Shown: positions 10,130 through 20,731 of the stretch, piece after piece | Numbering within the stretch: the first letter of the stretch is position 1 | Layout of the letters: each line of letters starts with the position of its first letter | NCBI GenBank assembly: GCA_037044905.1 | Contig: JBAOKB010000129.1 | Location: forward strand, 1-64,000 | Reading direction: 5' to 3' | DNA length: 64,000 bases | Source: Hortaea werneckii | Lineage: Eukaryota; Ascomycota; Dothideomycetes; Mycosphaerellales; Teratosphaeriaceae | Notes under the pieces: generated by a model | Seen by the model: only the letters and a program-made list of their open reading frames with translations | What the model was told of the DNA's origin: nothing | Databases searched by the model: none | Program-made: the position numbers and the translations under genes

Positions 10130-12694
10130 CTACATCATCATAAGCCTCGTAGTTCTGCGCTCCGCCGTGAGCGCCTTCCGATCTGGCGGATTGAGCCCGG
10201 GACCAGCCATGCGCGCCTGGCCACGCATCGCCGCCAGGGCATGCCGCTCACAGTATACCCGTCCGCTGATCTCAAAGTAGTCATCCGAGAGGACCTGGCG
10301 ACAATCGTGACAGGTGAAGCAGCGCGGGTGATACTTCTTCTCGCCGTTGCCGCTGGCGCTGGAGCTGGTCGTCTCGAGGTACTGGCCTTCGATGCCGCGG
10401 TGGCAGCCGTGGCACAGCGAGCCGTTCTGTTCGTGGTAGTGCTGCTCGCAGTACGGGTGGTTGTCGATGACGTAGAAGTCCGCGGTGGTGAATGGCTGTT
10501 CACACGCTCGGCAGGTGAAGCATGCTTTGTGCCACCGGCCAGTCAGGCGTCCATCGGCTGCCTTGACGGATTTGCCTTCGATGACCTTGCTGCAGCCACG
10601 GCAGGATGGCCTCATGCCGGTGCCGCGTCGAGAAGGCGTTGCGGATCTTGGCGGCTCTTGCGGAGTTGGCGGAAGCGGAGGGACTTCTTGAGGCGATAGG
10701 GGCCTGGTCGAGCTGCCGTTCTTGAATGGTTGCTGCTGAGAAGCGTTGGACTGAGATCGAGATCTTAATCCTGGTTGCGGTAAGGCTGTTCGGTACGGGT
10801 CATACTCGCTCGCCGGAGGTGATGGATGCGTTGAAGAGGCTGGGGTAGGTGGCAAGGGCTGCTGAGGCGGATGGTGAAGCGGCTGCTTGTAACCTGGAGT
10901 GGGTGTAGAGAAGTTTGTGTGCAGGCTCGGCCGTGCTTGGTGCGAAGGGAAGTATCCCTGCGGCCCAGGTCCTTCTATCTGCGCAGAATGTGCAGACATC
11001 TGAAAAGCCGGGTCCATGGGAGACTCAAGAGCGGGGCTCGTGATGACTGGCATGGGAGGTACATGCTCAGTAGGCTGTGCTAGCTGCTTTGTGGGTGAGG
11101 ACCTATTCGAGTTACGAGGCGGCGACCTTTGCGATGGCTGCTCCGCTCGAAGTCCCGGCTTTTCCGATTGCGCCTTGACGTTCAAGGCGGCAACCCGCAT
11201 TTTTTCGTCTGCTGCATGCTGGTTCGCTTCTTGGTAAAGTGGTGAGAAGGCATCGACGCTGCTAGCTGCGCTGCTGATTGGGCTCGGTCCAAGGTTGCTG
11301 CTGCTGTTGCCCAGCGACCTGTGCGAAGATGTCGTTGATGATCCGGAATCTGAAGGCGCATGCGACCTTTCTTGCTTATGCTGCTGGACAGGCTTTGGCA
11401 CTGGCGGCGCGTCCTGGAGCCTATGATCCAAGCGGAGACCACTTCTACTTTGGCTTCGTGCCCGGTCATGGGTTTGGGGGACGTGCGAGACGTCAGGTGG
11501 CGACCCGCTCGTAAGCGTTGGCCTAACTTCGCGACCCCGAACATCAGGCTCCGTGCTGCTTCTTTGAAGAGCATGTCCTGCAGGAGGCATGTCGGGGGCC
11601 TCGCTATGCACAGGATACGTCGCACTCCGTTCCGTGCTGCGTCGCAGCACAGGCGACTGGGCGGGCAAAGATGTCGTAGGCAGGTCCAGGGCTGGCACGT
11701 CCGCGTCTCCCGCCGGCTCTGAACTAAGATGGTTGAGAAAGCGAGGAGACAGGACATCTTCTGCTGGCCTTTCGGGCCTGGTCGGTGGAGGCTTCTTCTG
11801 CTTCTCCGGTGACTGATCATTTGTCCCGGACGTGATGATTTTTCGGTTCTGTGGACGATTGGCATGCGATGTCGAAGGTCTAGGGATTGGCTCTTCGGGT
11901 ATTGGTGGAGGCTCGTGGCTAAGTTTGAGACTTGACATGCTCGGTCGTCTTTGCTGTGGTAGGTGATGGTGACTTGGCTTTCTGCTACTCACGACTGGTC
12001 CTCCCGTGGACGGATTTCTTCGCTCGGACCTCCCATCAAACCTCGAACTACTCCGGGACGGCGCTCTGTCGCTAGGCCCTGGAGTCTTTCTACCACTTGG
12101 CGTACCTGGCCTACTACCGCTGCCAGCACTGCTCGGACCTGGGAAGGGAGGGAAGGCGCAGTCAAGATTCGCAGAAAGTTCGGGACTTGGCGGCCGTGGA
12201 TCCCATAGACGAGGCATTGGACTTGTTGCGCTTCGATGATTGGGTGGGCGTTGACCGTTGCTACCGGTCGATCTCGCGCTGAGCGCTGGCGACATTGGCG
12301 AATCGCTCCTTGGAGGTCGTGGTGCTAGGAATGGTCGATTGGCTGCGTCCGGGTTTATGTTTGGCGGTGCACTTCGCAAAGGTTTCGGCGCAGGCATCGG
12401 CTTTGAGTCCAGAGTCGGCGCTCGCACTCGCGTCTTCGGGAGCTCGACTGGCTGGCTCTGTTGCAATGGTGAAGGTACATGGGGTGCGTTCTGGCCGCTG
12501 GCGTTCATCTGGCGCAGCGTGAAAGGATTGCTGAGGCTTGCTGGGTGACTCTTTGGAGACGGCGGGGCCTTGCCACAGGTGTGGTTACCCATCTGTGCTA
12601 TTTCGATCTCATCGCCGCAACTTGAGCACTTGATGGATGGCAAGAAGCTCGCGGGCCTCATGCCTTCCCCAGCGAGTGTCGATGCCAACGACAT
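10130..12694 (-). CDS. LIM-domain protein, paxillin-like (Pxl1/PaxB type)
   Basis: One uninterrupted exon of 854 residues. Near the N-terminus is a short zinc-knuckle-like motif, IKCSSCGDEIEIAQMGNHTC (residues ~20-40). Residues ~45-680 are disordered and rich in Pro, Ser, Arg and Gln. Two LIM domains close the protein. The first starts CRGCSKVIEGKSV and carries HKACFTCRAC and YCEQHYHE. The second starts CHGCHRGIEGQY and carries HPRCFTCHDC and YCERH. All zinc-ligand positions (Cys, His) appear present in both. A long disordered N-terminus with two C-terminal LIM domains is the layout of fungal paxillin homologues, which act at sites of polarised growth and the cytokinetic ring with Rho and actin regulators. 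Acting partners here are inferred from family. The protein ends with a basic tail and LMMM. Confidence 0.86.
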   Translation of the reverse strand: MSLASTLAGEGMRPASFLPSIKCSSCGDEIEIAQMGNHTCGKAPPSPKSHPASLSNPFTLRQMNASGQNAPHVPSPLQQSQPVELPKTRVRAPTLDSKPMPAPKPLRSAPPNINPDAANRPFLAPRPPRSDSPMSPALSARSTGSNGQRPPNHRSATSPMPRLWDPRPPSPELSANLDCAFPPFPGPSSAGSGSRPGTPSGRKTPGPSDRAPSRSSSRFDGRSERRNPSTGGPVVSSRKPSHHHLPQQRRPSMSSLKLSHEPPPIPEEPIPRPSTSHANRPQNRKIITSGTNDQSPEKQKKPPPTRPERPAEDVLSPRFLNHLSSEPAGDADVPALDLPTTSLPAQSPVLRRSTERSATYPVHSEAPDMPPAGHALQRSSTEPDVRGREVRPTLTSGSPPDVSHVPQTHDRARSQSRSGLRLDHRLQDAPPVPKPVQQHKQERSHAPSDSGSSTTSSHRSLGNSSSNLGPSPISSAASSVDAFSPLYQEANQHAADEKMRVAALNVKAQSEKPGLRAEQPSQRSPPRNSNRSSPTKQLAQPTEHVPPMPVITSPALESPMDPAFQMSAHSAQIEGPGPQGYFPSHQARPSLHTNFSTPTPGYKQPLHHPPQQPLPPTPASSTHPSPPASEYDPYRTALPQPGLRSRSQSNASQQQPFKNGSSTRPLSPQEVPPLPPTPQEPPRSATPSRRGTGMRPSCRGCSKVIEGKSVKAADGRLTGRWHKACFTCRACEQPFTTADFYVIDNHPYCEQHYHEQNGSLCHGCHRGIEGQYLETTSSSASGNGEKKYHPRCFTCHDCRQVLSDDYFEISGRVYCERHALAAMRGQARMAGPGLNPPDRKALTAERRTTRLMMM

Positions 12695-14939
12695 GGTGCG
12701 TGGTGCTCTCCAAACAATGTGTGTGCCCGTGTGTGTTCTCTTCCCCGACTCCTGCTCTACTGACCCATCGCCTTGACCCGTGTTACTGGCCTCAATGCTC
12801 CTTCAATAAACGTCCTCTTCTCAGTCTCTCTGTGTCGCTGCTTACACGGACTCGTCCAGCCACCGTTGACGCGTTGCCCAGGGAAGCGTGTCAGTGAGCT
12901 TTTGCGCGTCAGACGGTGAGAAACAAACGATGCTGCAGAACGCTAGGAGCTATAAGAGAGCAAATATACAACCGTAAGGAATGGAACAGGATGAAACAAC
13001 CACCAGATCGCGGGAAGGGAAAGGTTAAGGTGCCCTTGACGACAAAAACAGAACAATGCAACGGTCGAACAGGAGAAGTTGCCGGTGTCAAGCCTCTCTG
13101 TCTGTCTCTCACAGCGCTTGAAGGTCGACGCCGCAACGGTAAGTCGTGCCCTGTGGGTGGTCCCGATGCATCGCGCTTGTGAAATGAGTGTTGATCAATG
13201 CGCTGATACCCCTGGCATCTTAGACTCACGTGCCATGTGTTCTTGGCTGATCGTCAAACGACATGAAGCAATAAACATCCTTTCTGGGCGTGAACGATGA
13301 GCATCCGCCTATTTCCTGGTATCCTCTGTGCTCTAGGACCATCCGAGGGAGCATTATTTGAAGTTGTTCTGTGAGGCAGTCGTCAGCGTGCGCAAAGCCA
13401 ATGCCTGCTACCCAGGACCCTTTTCTCGCGGCTAGCAGGGCGGAGCCACGGGCGGGAGCAGCCGGAGGGGCGAATGCAACCTGAAATTCTTCCGCTAGAC
13501 TCTTGGGCCTTCCCCCTTTGGAGTCGCGCCATGGCCTGCGGAGATTTCGACATGCGAGTGATCCGACCTGCTTGGACCGCAGGGACAGCTGAGCGCTGAT
13601 GTTTGCCGCCAAGGTGGCAACATAACAGACAAATCAAGACGCCCCCTGTTGAGACGGTCTGCATGTCTGGTACGCCATACGCCAACGTTGGTCTCTGTAA
13701 CAACCGAAGGATCCCACCGATCGCCAGACGCGTGTTCTATCGCAATACCTTATTATCCAAGCGCCTTGGAGTCCTGGGCAGAAGCCGGATGCTGACATCG
13801 CGGTACAACTGGGGCAGACCCAAATACGCACTACATCATGAGCCTAATCGGGGTCGGTTCTGGTGATGATCGGTCCATCACACGCATGTCGCAATTTCTG
13901 GCAAAATTCATGTAGTCACGCAATAACCAAGGTCAGCGAGACGTGACTGTGACAGCTTGGTAAGACAACTAAAGAGTGTGCTTGACAAGGTAAGGACTTG
14001 TGAGCTGGCCTTGAGCCCTGCGACCGGATATGATCTTGCTCATAACCTGCATAAAGAGGCTTGCCACCAAGCTCGGTAAGCTCTTTACCATGATCTCTCC
14101 TCTTCTCATCAATGTGCTGCTAAGCGGCGAGATCACAAATTGAGCCAATTTCGTTAAAACCCACACAAAAGGACCGTATCCAACAAGGACATCTCTCATG
14201 CGTCACAGCTCATTGGCCATTTACATGCTTAGGAAAGTCGGTTGAACGACTTTGCGAGACCGGAGGCTTTGGTTCCCAGCCAATCGAATCGTGAATACGC
14301 TGCGTCGTTGGAGGATCATCAGAGACATCTACTGTTCGCGGCACGGTGACGTGCTGGTTTAGGAGCTTCTTGAGAATGACTCGTATGACCATGACTCGTA
14401 GCTGAAATGCGCAAAGGCATCCTGTTCATGCGGGGTCTGGGGCACGGCAGTTGACGACAGTACACACACAGATGCTCTTCTCTGATGACTGCTGGGGTTT
14501 TGCTTGCAACATGAATTTGCAGGGCGAAAGATTGGTCTAACGACAATACGGCTGCTCCGGTCTAGTGTCGTGAAATGAGCCATTCTTGATATAAGGCGGG
14601 AGTGGCTCTTTCTGTTCAACATTCTCGTCCGGATCGGTTAGTGTATTCTCGCAACCGTTCGTTTTCCGCTGAACACAATGACCCATGGATGGAGCAAGCT
14701 TTTAGATGTCGCGCTGTGTTAACAAAACAGACCTAGACTGATTCGCATGGGTCTTAACGACGTTCTCCAGCTTCCATTCTCTTCACTTTCCGCTGCTGGA
14801 GTAGCGACATGAGATGAGAGATTCAGGGCTGAAACAATTCCATCTTACACGGACCAGGCTGTAAGGTAACGACACGATACTAGTGAAAAAAGAATACTCT
14901 GCGATCCCTCTCGATGAATAACCCAGATCCATCTCCCAC
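12695..14939. other. intergenic, nothing recognised
   Basis: No gene supported. The first few hundred bases are the likely promoter and 5' leader of the LIM gene. Short frames near 13230-13700 on the minus strand overlap one another in different phases, lack a suitable ATG and resemble no family. The last part holds the 3' flank of the hydrolase-like gene. Confidence 0.45.
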
Positions 14940-16421
14940 TTACCACGAGGCCTGCCTCTTCGCTGCTTCCTCTCTCAATTGCTGGGCTTCCGGAGGCGGC
15001 GACTTTCCATTGCGATATTGCCATAGTCTCGAGAAGTCCTTCACTCGTAGTGTTGAGCTCTGCCTGTTGACTATCTTGTGGACTGGCGAATTGACATCTT
15101 GTACAAGTGAACTTCCGCCGCCAACATTAGGTGTCATATGCGTGATGAGCGACTCGAGCATGCCTTCTCGTCTGTTCCTGTGAGAGCTGCTATTGATGCC
15201 ATTCGTAGCTCTAACAACCCCAGACCCAACAGGGAGTGCGGGCGCTGTTTCATGCGATGCTGCCTCGGAATCGCAGTCTTTGGGCTCAGCCATTTGCACA
15301 GCCGTCTCCATGAACTCATTCTTCTCCTTAACCGTTCCGTCATCCCCAAGCGGAAACATTGCATTAAGGTAATGCTGGTTCAACAGGTGGCCATCGCCAG
15401 GCCTTTCAAATACTCGTCCCATGAACCGATTTGCCACTTTGGTAAAATTGAGAATGCCCCATTGGGCGACGAAGTCACCGCTGTGTGCGTAGTGTTCTAT
15501 GTGGCCGATCGATTTGATGGTGTGATCCCGCTGTGTCTCGGCATTGATGTTGCTGAGGTAGGTTCGCAAGTCCCAGTGAGGGTTGTTGAAGTGGTTTGCT
15601 GCATTTCCAAATGTGTAGATTTCAAGCTGGGAAAGCAACGTTTGAGGAACCTGCGTCCGAGTCAGCCCCTGTCAATCATCACGATCTTGTGTAGTACTCG
15701 CCTCGCTCAAAAGCCAGTCCACTATAAGGCTTCCTTGGATACCTCCTTGACTGTGGAGAATGAGCACTATCTTGTCATAATTGCTGTCCACGAGGGCGTC
15801 TTTGATCTGTTTGTATGCTACCCTGACATCGTCCGTAGAGTATGAAAAATTCCGCTCAAGCAAACACTGTGCCAGATCGAAGACAAGACCGGCTGTCGGG
15901 TTGTGTACGCCACGCACAGGTCGGCGGAAAGTCAACGCAAGGCGGTCAATATTTGCTTGCAGCCAGTGGGATCCAACGGCCACTCCGTTCAAGAAGATCC
16001 ATCGCTCTTTGTTGTGGCTTTCCGGGTAGGCAATGTCGATCTTGCTGTCGAGGTATGCCGGCCCGTTAAGTAGCCCGCAGATCAAGTTGTTCACTCCAAG
16101 CACAGATGCGCAGTATACTAGAAACCACAGAGCTGGGCCATGTAGGATGATCCAAACCGGTATGGATGCCAGAAAAGCTAGTTGGTAGACTATAAGGAAG
16201 AGATGAATTGCCAGCGTCACCATGTTTTTCACGGACCATGGATAAAGCTCGTCGAGAGGGTGGCGGGATGGCTGAAGCGATAGAATGCCAAAAATATATG
16301 GCAATTTTCGGAATCCCAATACCAGGTCGCTGAATAACAATCTGATAGGATTCGCTGTCCAAGCAAGTGGTACAGGGTCGTGAGAACTGCCCTGCTGTGA
16401 GGGCTTGAATGAGATCGCCAT
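14940..16421 (-). CDS. membrane protein with alpha/beta-hydrolase-like (DUF676-type) region
   Basis: Exons 16421-15702 and 15650-14940 give 476 residues. The N-terminal ~130 residues hold two or three hydrophobic helices (around NMVTLAIHLFLIVYQLAFLA and ALWFLVYCASVLGVNNLICG). The hydrolase-like part follows, with GVAVGSHWLQANIDRLALTF and the nucleophile-elbow motif HSQGG (Ser at the centre). Downstream is LEIYTFGNAANHFNNP, then HIEHYAHSGDFVAQWGILNF with a likely catalytic His, a pattern common to a widespread fungal hypothetical family. Substrate is unknown; a membrane-bound lipase or esterase is a reasonable guess. The 51-bp intron has a GC donor (GAG|GCGAGT) and a GCTGAC branch point; no GT donor keeps the frame. 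C-terminal ~100 residues are disordered. Confidence 0.78.
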
Positions 16422-18388
16422 TGGAAGACTAATAAATCAAATGTTCGCTTTTGTTGAGGCAGTATGGTACAAATTCTGGGCAACGAAAAAGTTGTCGTAG
16501 GAGTTGAGGGGAGTTAAGACCATGATAAGGGACAGCTCGTTGCGCGAAAGCTGAAGGTCTGAATGCCGAGCGTATGCACAGATCCCGAGCTGAAAGTGAG
16601 CCGTGAGGCTGCCCTGCACCTGCATACTTTGCGCTTAATAAATAATATGACATTCGGGTGGGAAAGCACATGTCGCATGTCTTGCGACAAGTGAGAAGAG
16701 AGAAGAGGAAATTAAGACTGCTCCGGTCAAGGCAGTGCTGCGAGCTGCCGAAGGCCGATTAACACACCGACCATGGAATGCGGTACCCATTTTCAATGAA
16801 GGTGTCGCAACAAGTTCGAGAACAGCATGCGCTCAGACGGACAATGATCATGGCTGGTATTCGCACATTTGCAGTTTCGCCGTCAAGATATCTGGTTGCC
16901 CTGCTCGAGCTCTCACGCCATAAGTGTAACCAGGAAGTCGAAGCAAGCGACAAGCATGTTGACAGGTACTGTGTTCAGCTCAGACGTAGATAGTAGGCTC
17001 AGCGAACGTGTTCTGTCAGCATACAGCACAGTGAGATTCATGTGAAAATCCAAGCAAAATGTGACACAGAAGAAAAGAAAGTAGAAACAGCTCGAAACCT
17101 TGCTCTGCTGCAGGTAGCAGCCACTGCAGTTGTTCTCTGCCATTCTTCAGCTCGCGAAGAGGGCTATGCTGTCAGCGAGACGAGCCTTCGAGCAGAAATA
17201 GCATTGTGACCCAATACACGGAATACCAAGACTAGGGCACATCATCAGTTGGTGAACTTGCTCTGAACGGCGCCGAGTGGGATTGAATGCATACAGCATT
17301 GTCATTTCGCTGCAGGACTCGTCGCCATATAGTAGGAACCTTGCATTTCCAGCGAATTAAGCTCACTACATCGCCTTTCTTGCTAGGAAGTACTTAGAAC
17401 ATGCGTTGGGATTTCACCGAGCGTTCGGTGAGATTTCCCAGCCTGCAATAGCCCATTTATTCAGACCCAGGAATGCTTCAATGTCAACGAAAGAGCGTAT
17501 GTAGTGTGCCACCAAGTTGCTGTTACCAGAGTTTTCCCACGACTCGGTACCCTGTTGGCGTAGTTCTCGCTTCTTTTCACTGACAGGAATCACCAATTAC
17601 GCTTGAATCGATGTCCAAGACGGCCATTCGTACGAGCAGCAAGAGCAAACTCTGACACTTCTGCTCACGGTCTTGCTCGTTGACCGCACCTCGAGTGCAC
17701 CAACGCAAGCGTAAAGACGGCTTCCTATTCCGTACTTCAGTGATCTGCCAGCGCTATCGCATGCTTGAATACAACCGTAAAACTCGGACCATGGACACAC
17801 CAGCTAGCGCTTCTGATTGGTATTCGGTGCGACCTTTCCGAGTGAGCCCCGCTCTGTCCCCTCCCCCTGCCGCTCTTGACCCTTTTGCGGCGCTCGAGAT
17901 TCTTGCTCTCTGCCTAAAAGGAGCGTGACGTTGCATGTATCGCGCTAGAGACACCTCGAAAGGGTAAGAAAGCATGCAAGATACATGCACTTCCCATGTC
18001 TTAGCACGCAGATCATGGCAAGGGGGTCCCGAGCTTGAGTGAAGCTTCACCGCGCGGGCAAAGAATCATGACCCATGGCCGCCGCCTCCTCCAGCTCCTT
18101 GTGGGCCTCGGATGACGGCTCTTGCGCGGACATAGGAAACACATCGACGGCGTGCCAGTAGTGGTTGCATGTGCGCTGGCCGCTTGACTACTAAGAGACG
18201 GCATGAGGGAAGTATGAAGGCAGGTTCCGTCCCTTCCGTTCTGTATACTTTCCTACTACCTCACACGTCTCTCTCCAAAAGTTCGACCGCACGTCGCCGC
18301 TATCAGACCTAGGGCAAACCGCCTACGTGTAGCACTCCAACGTTCAAATCTCGCACCGAGCGTCCTCGCTAGACGCCGCCAACTTTTC
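16422..18388. other. intergenic, divergent promoters
   Basis: A 2 kb gap between two genes that point away from each other, so it holds both promoters. Open frames are all short and unlike proteins. Nothing else recognised; a decayed or intron-rich gene cannot be excluded. Confidence 0.45.
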
Positions 18389-19477
18389 ATGACAACAATG
18401 ACCTCTAAGCAGTCTCACCATCAAGAACAGCTTCTCCGCCGTGTTCCTTCCGCCTTGAACGTTCCACCGATGCTCGTCCAGCCCGGAGTCGAGCAACTCG
18501 ACTCTCCGACCACAGTGCCCGAAGATGCCACCTTCCCACAATCAACCTTCACAGGGCCTCGCTTAGACGGCCAAAAACGACGCATGCCACAATGCATCGC
18601 TCATCGTGGCTACAAAGCCAAATACCCCGAGAACACCATGGCTGCTTTCAAAGGCGCAATAGAAGCCGGAGCCCAGGCCATAGAAACAGATCTACACATC
18701 ACAAAGGACGAGGTCGTGGTGATAAGCCACGATCCCACCCTCAAGCGCGTATTCGGCAAACAGGATAGAATCATAGACTTGACGTGGAAGGAGATCGAGG
18801 ATGTGCGAACTACCGATCCACCACATGAGCGGATGCCGAAGCTTACTGATTTGCTCGAATGGCTGGCCGAGCCTGGCAATGAGGAGATCTGGTGTTTGCT
18901 CGATATCAAGCTCGACAACGATGCGGATTCCATCATGCGACTCATAGGCAAGACCATCGAAGAAGTTAAGCCTGCGGCCAGCAGAGCGTGGCAGGAGAGG
19001 GTGGCCATGGGGATCTGGGCGGCGAAGTATTTGCCACTAGCCCAGAAGTATGTCCCGGGCTTTCCGATAATGCATATTGGCTTCTCGACCAGCTATGCCC
19101 AGCACTTTTTCAATGTGCCGAATGTCGGCTTCAACATGTTCCTTCCAATTCTGATAGCACCGGGTGGACAACGATTCCTGCACGACGCAAGGGAAGTGCA
19201 TCATCGACAGGTGCTCACTTGGACAGTGAACGACGAGGACAGAATGGAATGGTGTATTCGGCGTAGACTCAATGGCGTGATGACCGATGACCCGCCGAAG
19301 TTCCTGAAAGTTTGCGAGAGGTTCGACGAGAGAGAACCCGAGGGTATCATGCCTCTCACATGGAGGACTTACTACGACGTCTTCAGGCTGTGGATCTGGA
19401 TTTCGATTGCGGCGTTGCTGTATCGGAAGAAGCTCCAGCCGGTGGCGAGTAGAGAGTTGATCAAGACGCACGATTAA
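18389..19477 (+). CDS. glycerophosphodiester phosphodiesterase-family protein, Pgc1-like (phosphatidylglycerol phospholipase C)
   Basis: Single exon, 362 residues. After ~70 variable residues comes the GDPD core: IAHRGYKAKYPENT (catalytic His-Arg), then AIETDLHITKDE (metal-binding Glu and Asp) and VVISHDPTLKRVFG (second catalytic His). The strand CLLDIKLDND, then LTWTVNDEDRMEWCIRRRLNGVMTDDP complete the TIM barrel. A C-terminal hydrophobic helix (LWIWISIAALLY) is expected to anchor it in a membrane. The layout matches yeast Pgc1, which cleaves phosphatidylglycerol to diacylglycerol and glycerol-3-phosphate at lipid droplets and mitochondria and limits PG build-up. Family assignment is firm. 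The exact substrate is inferred from the tail anchor and overall length. Confidence 0.88.
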   Translation: MTTMTSKQSHHQEQLLRRVPSALNVPPMLVQPGVEQLDSPTTVPEDATFPQSTFTGPRLDGQKRRMPQCIAHRGYKAKYPENTMAAFKGAIEAGAQAIETDLHITKDEVVVISHDPTLKRVFGKQDRIIDLTWKEIEDVRTTDPPHERMPKLTDLLEWLAEPGNEEIWCLLDIKLDNDADSIMRLIGKTIEEVKPAASRAWQERVAMGIWAAKYLPLAQKYVPGFPIMHIGFSTSYAQHFFNVPNVGFNMFLPILIAPGGQRFLHDAREVHHRQVLTWTVNDEDRMEWCIRRRLNGVMTDDPPKFLKVCERFDEREPEGIMPLTWRTYYDVFRLWIWISIAALLYRKKLQPVASRELIKTHD

Positions 19478-20731
19478 GATTCTGACTTCGATGCCATTGC
19501 ATGATTGACGATTTGTAAATATTTGGTTCCGGCGATTCAACACCTTCAGTGAGCGCAGGCGTTATTTCAACGATCTCGAAAGGGAAAAGTGTTCCTTGTT
19601 GTCAGGTTACGGTACAACTGCAGAAGTTGTATGCAGGTATTTGTCGATTCTGTGTTAGATTTCTCGATAAGAGCAGGCAATCGACAGATCCAAAGCGATC
19701 CATTCCTACCAAGAGTGTCTTTGTGTCTGACCAAATTCGCTTTGGTTTAACCAACATCAGACTCCTTTCCACTTTCACGGGCGCTTGCAATAGCAGCGTG
19801 CAGCCTCGCAAATGCTTCAGTGATGCCATTGTAGAAAACAAAAGAGGAGCCTCGTGTCACAAGACACCAGTCTGAAGAAGGGTCAATACTTCGGACCATA
19901 AATTGACGTCTCGAGCACGGGTAGACGCTTCATAGTCACTGGAATATCTGCATGACTCCGATCTTGCGATGATAGAACAGCGGTATCCTCAAGACCGAAG
20001 TGAAGATCTTTATAAAAGCCATCTTGACCGTAGTGGCCGCCTCTGCGATAGTGATACAGGGGAGAAACGTCGCAAACATCGCAATCGTCGAACTCCTGAG
20101 CAGACAGGCACAGTGTCATTCTAGGATCGCAAGAGCCTGCCCAATGATTGTAAACAATCGCAGATTATCGGTGGATCAGATTGAGGGGCATGGTTGGGAA
20201 GTGCCAATGCCTACTGCAGCGGCCTGCGATTAGCATCAAACGGCAGGTTCGAATGAGCAAGCAAGATGTCGCCGGAACCGGGGTGGTGAGGCCATGATAC
20301 GCCGAAAGTGTGCAGTGCCATGGCGAGATTATGATGTATCAGTCAAAAGTTTCTTCGTAGGTCACCCAGCTCAGGAAGTCAAGCAAGGAGGATGTGTTGA
20401 AAGGAGTGTCAATCTGCAAAAGCCCCCTGTAGAGCTCGTGCGTGCTCGCGGATGTCCGCAATGACGAATCCATGAGCCGTAGATCGAGGACGAGTACGAA
20501 ATGTTTCTCTTCTTGTTCCCCACGGGGTACTCGTCAGTATGCCAGACGACTACAGTATGCGGTGTTCGGGAAGGGAGCAATAATGAAAACGATGAAAGAG
20601 CAAGACGAGAGGTGTTGGGTCGAAGTTGAAGCCTCCCTCGGGACCGAAAGCTTCGCGCGTGCCCCACTCACGCGTCGCGTCTCCCACTCAAACGAAACAT
20701 GATTGCAGGCGCAAAAGAGGTGTGAGCGAAG
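19478..20731. other. intergenic
   Basis: No gene supported. It holds the 3' flank of the Pgc1-like gene and the promoter and leader of gamma-tubulin. Short frames here are random in composition. Confidence 0.5.

Noticed and set aside
10241..12548. Many plus-strand open frames of 60-150 codons opposite the LIM gene
   Set aside because: They lie antisense to a continuous, family-matched coding exon and arise from its GC-rich codons.
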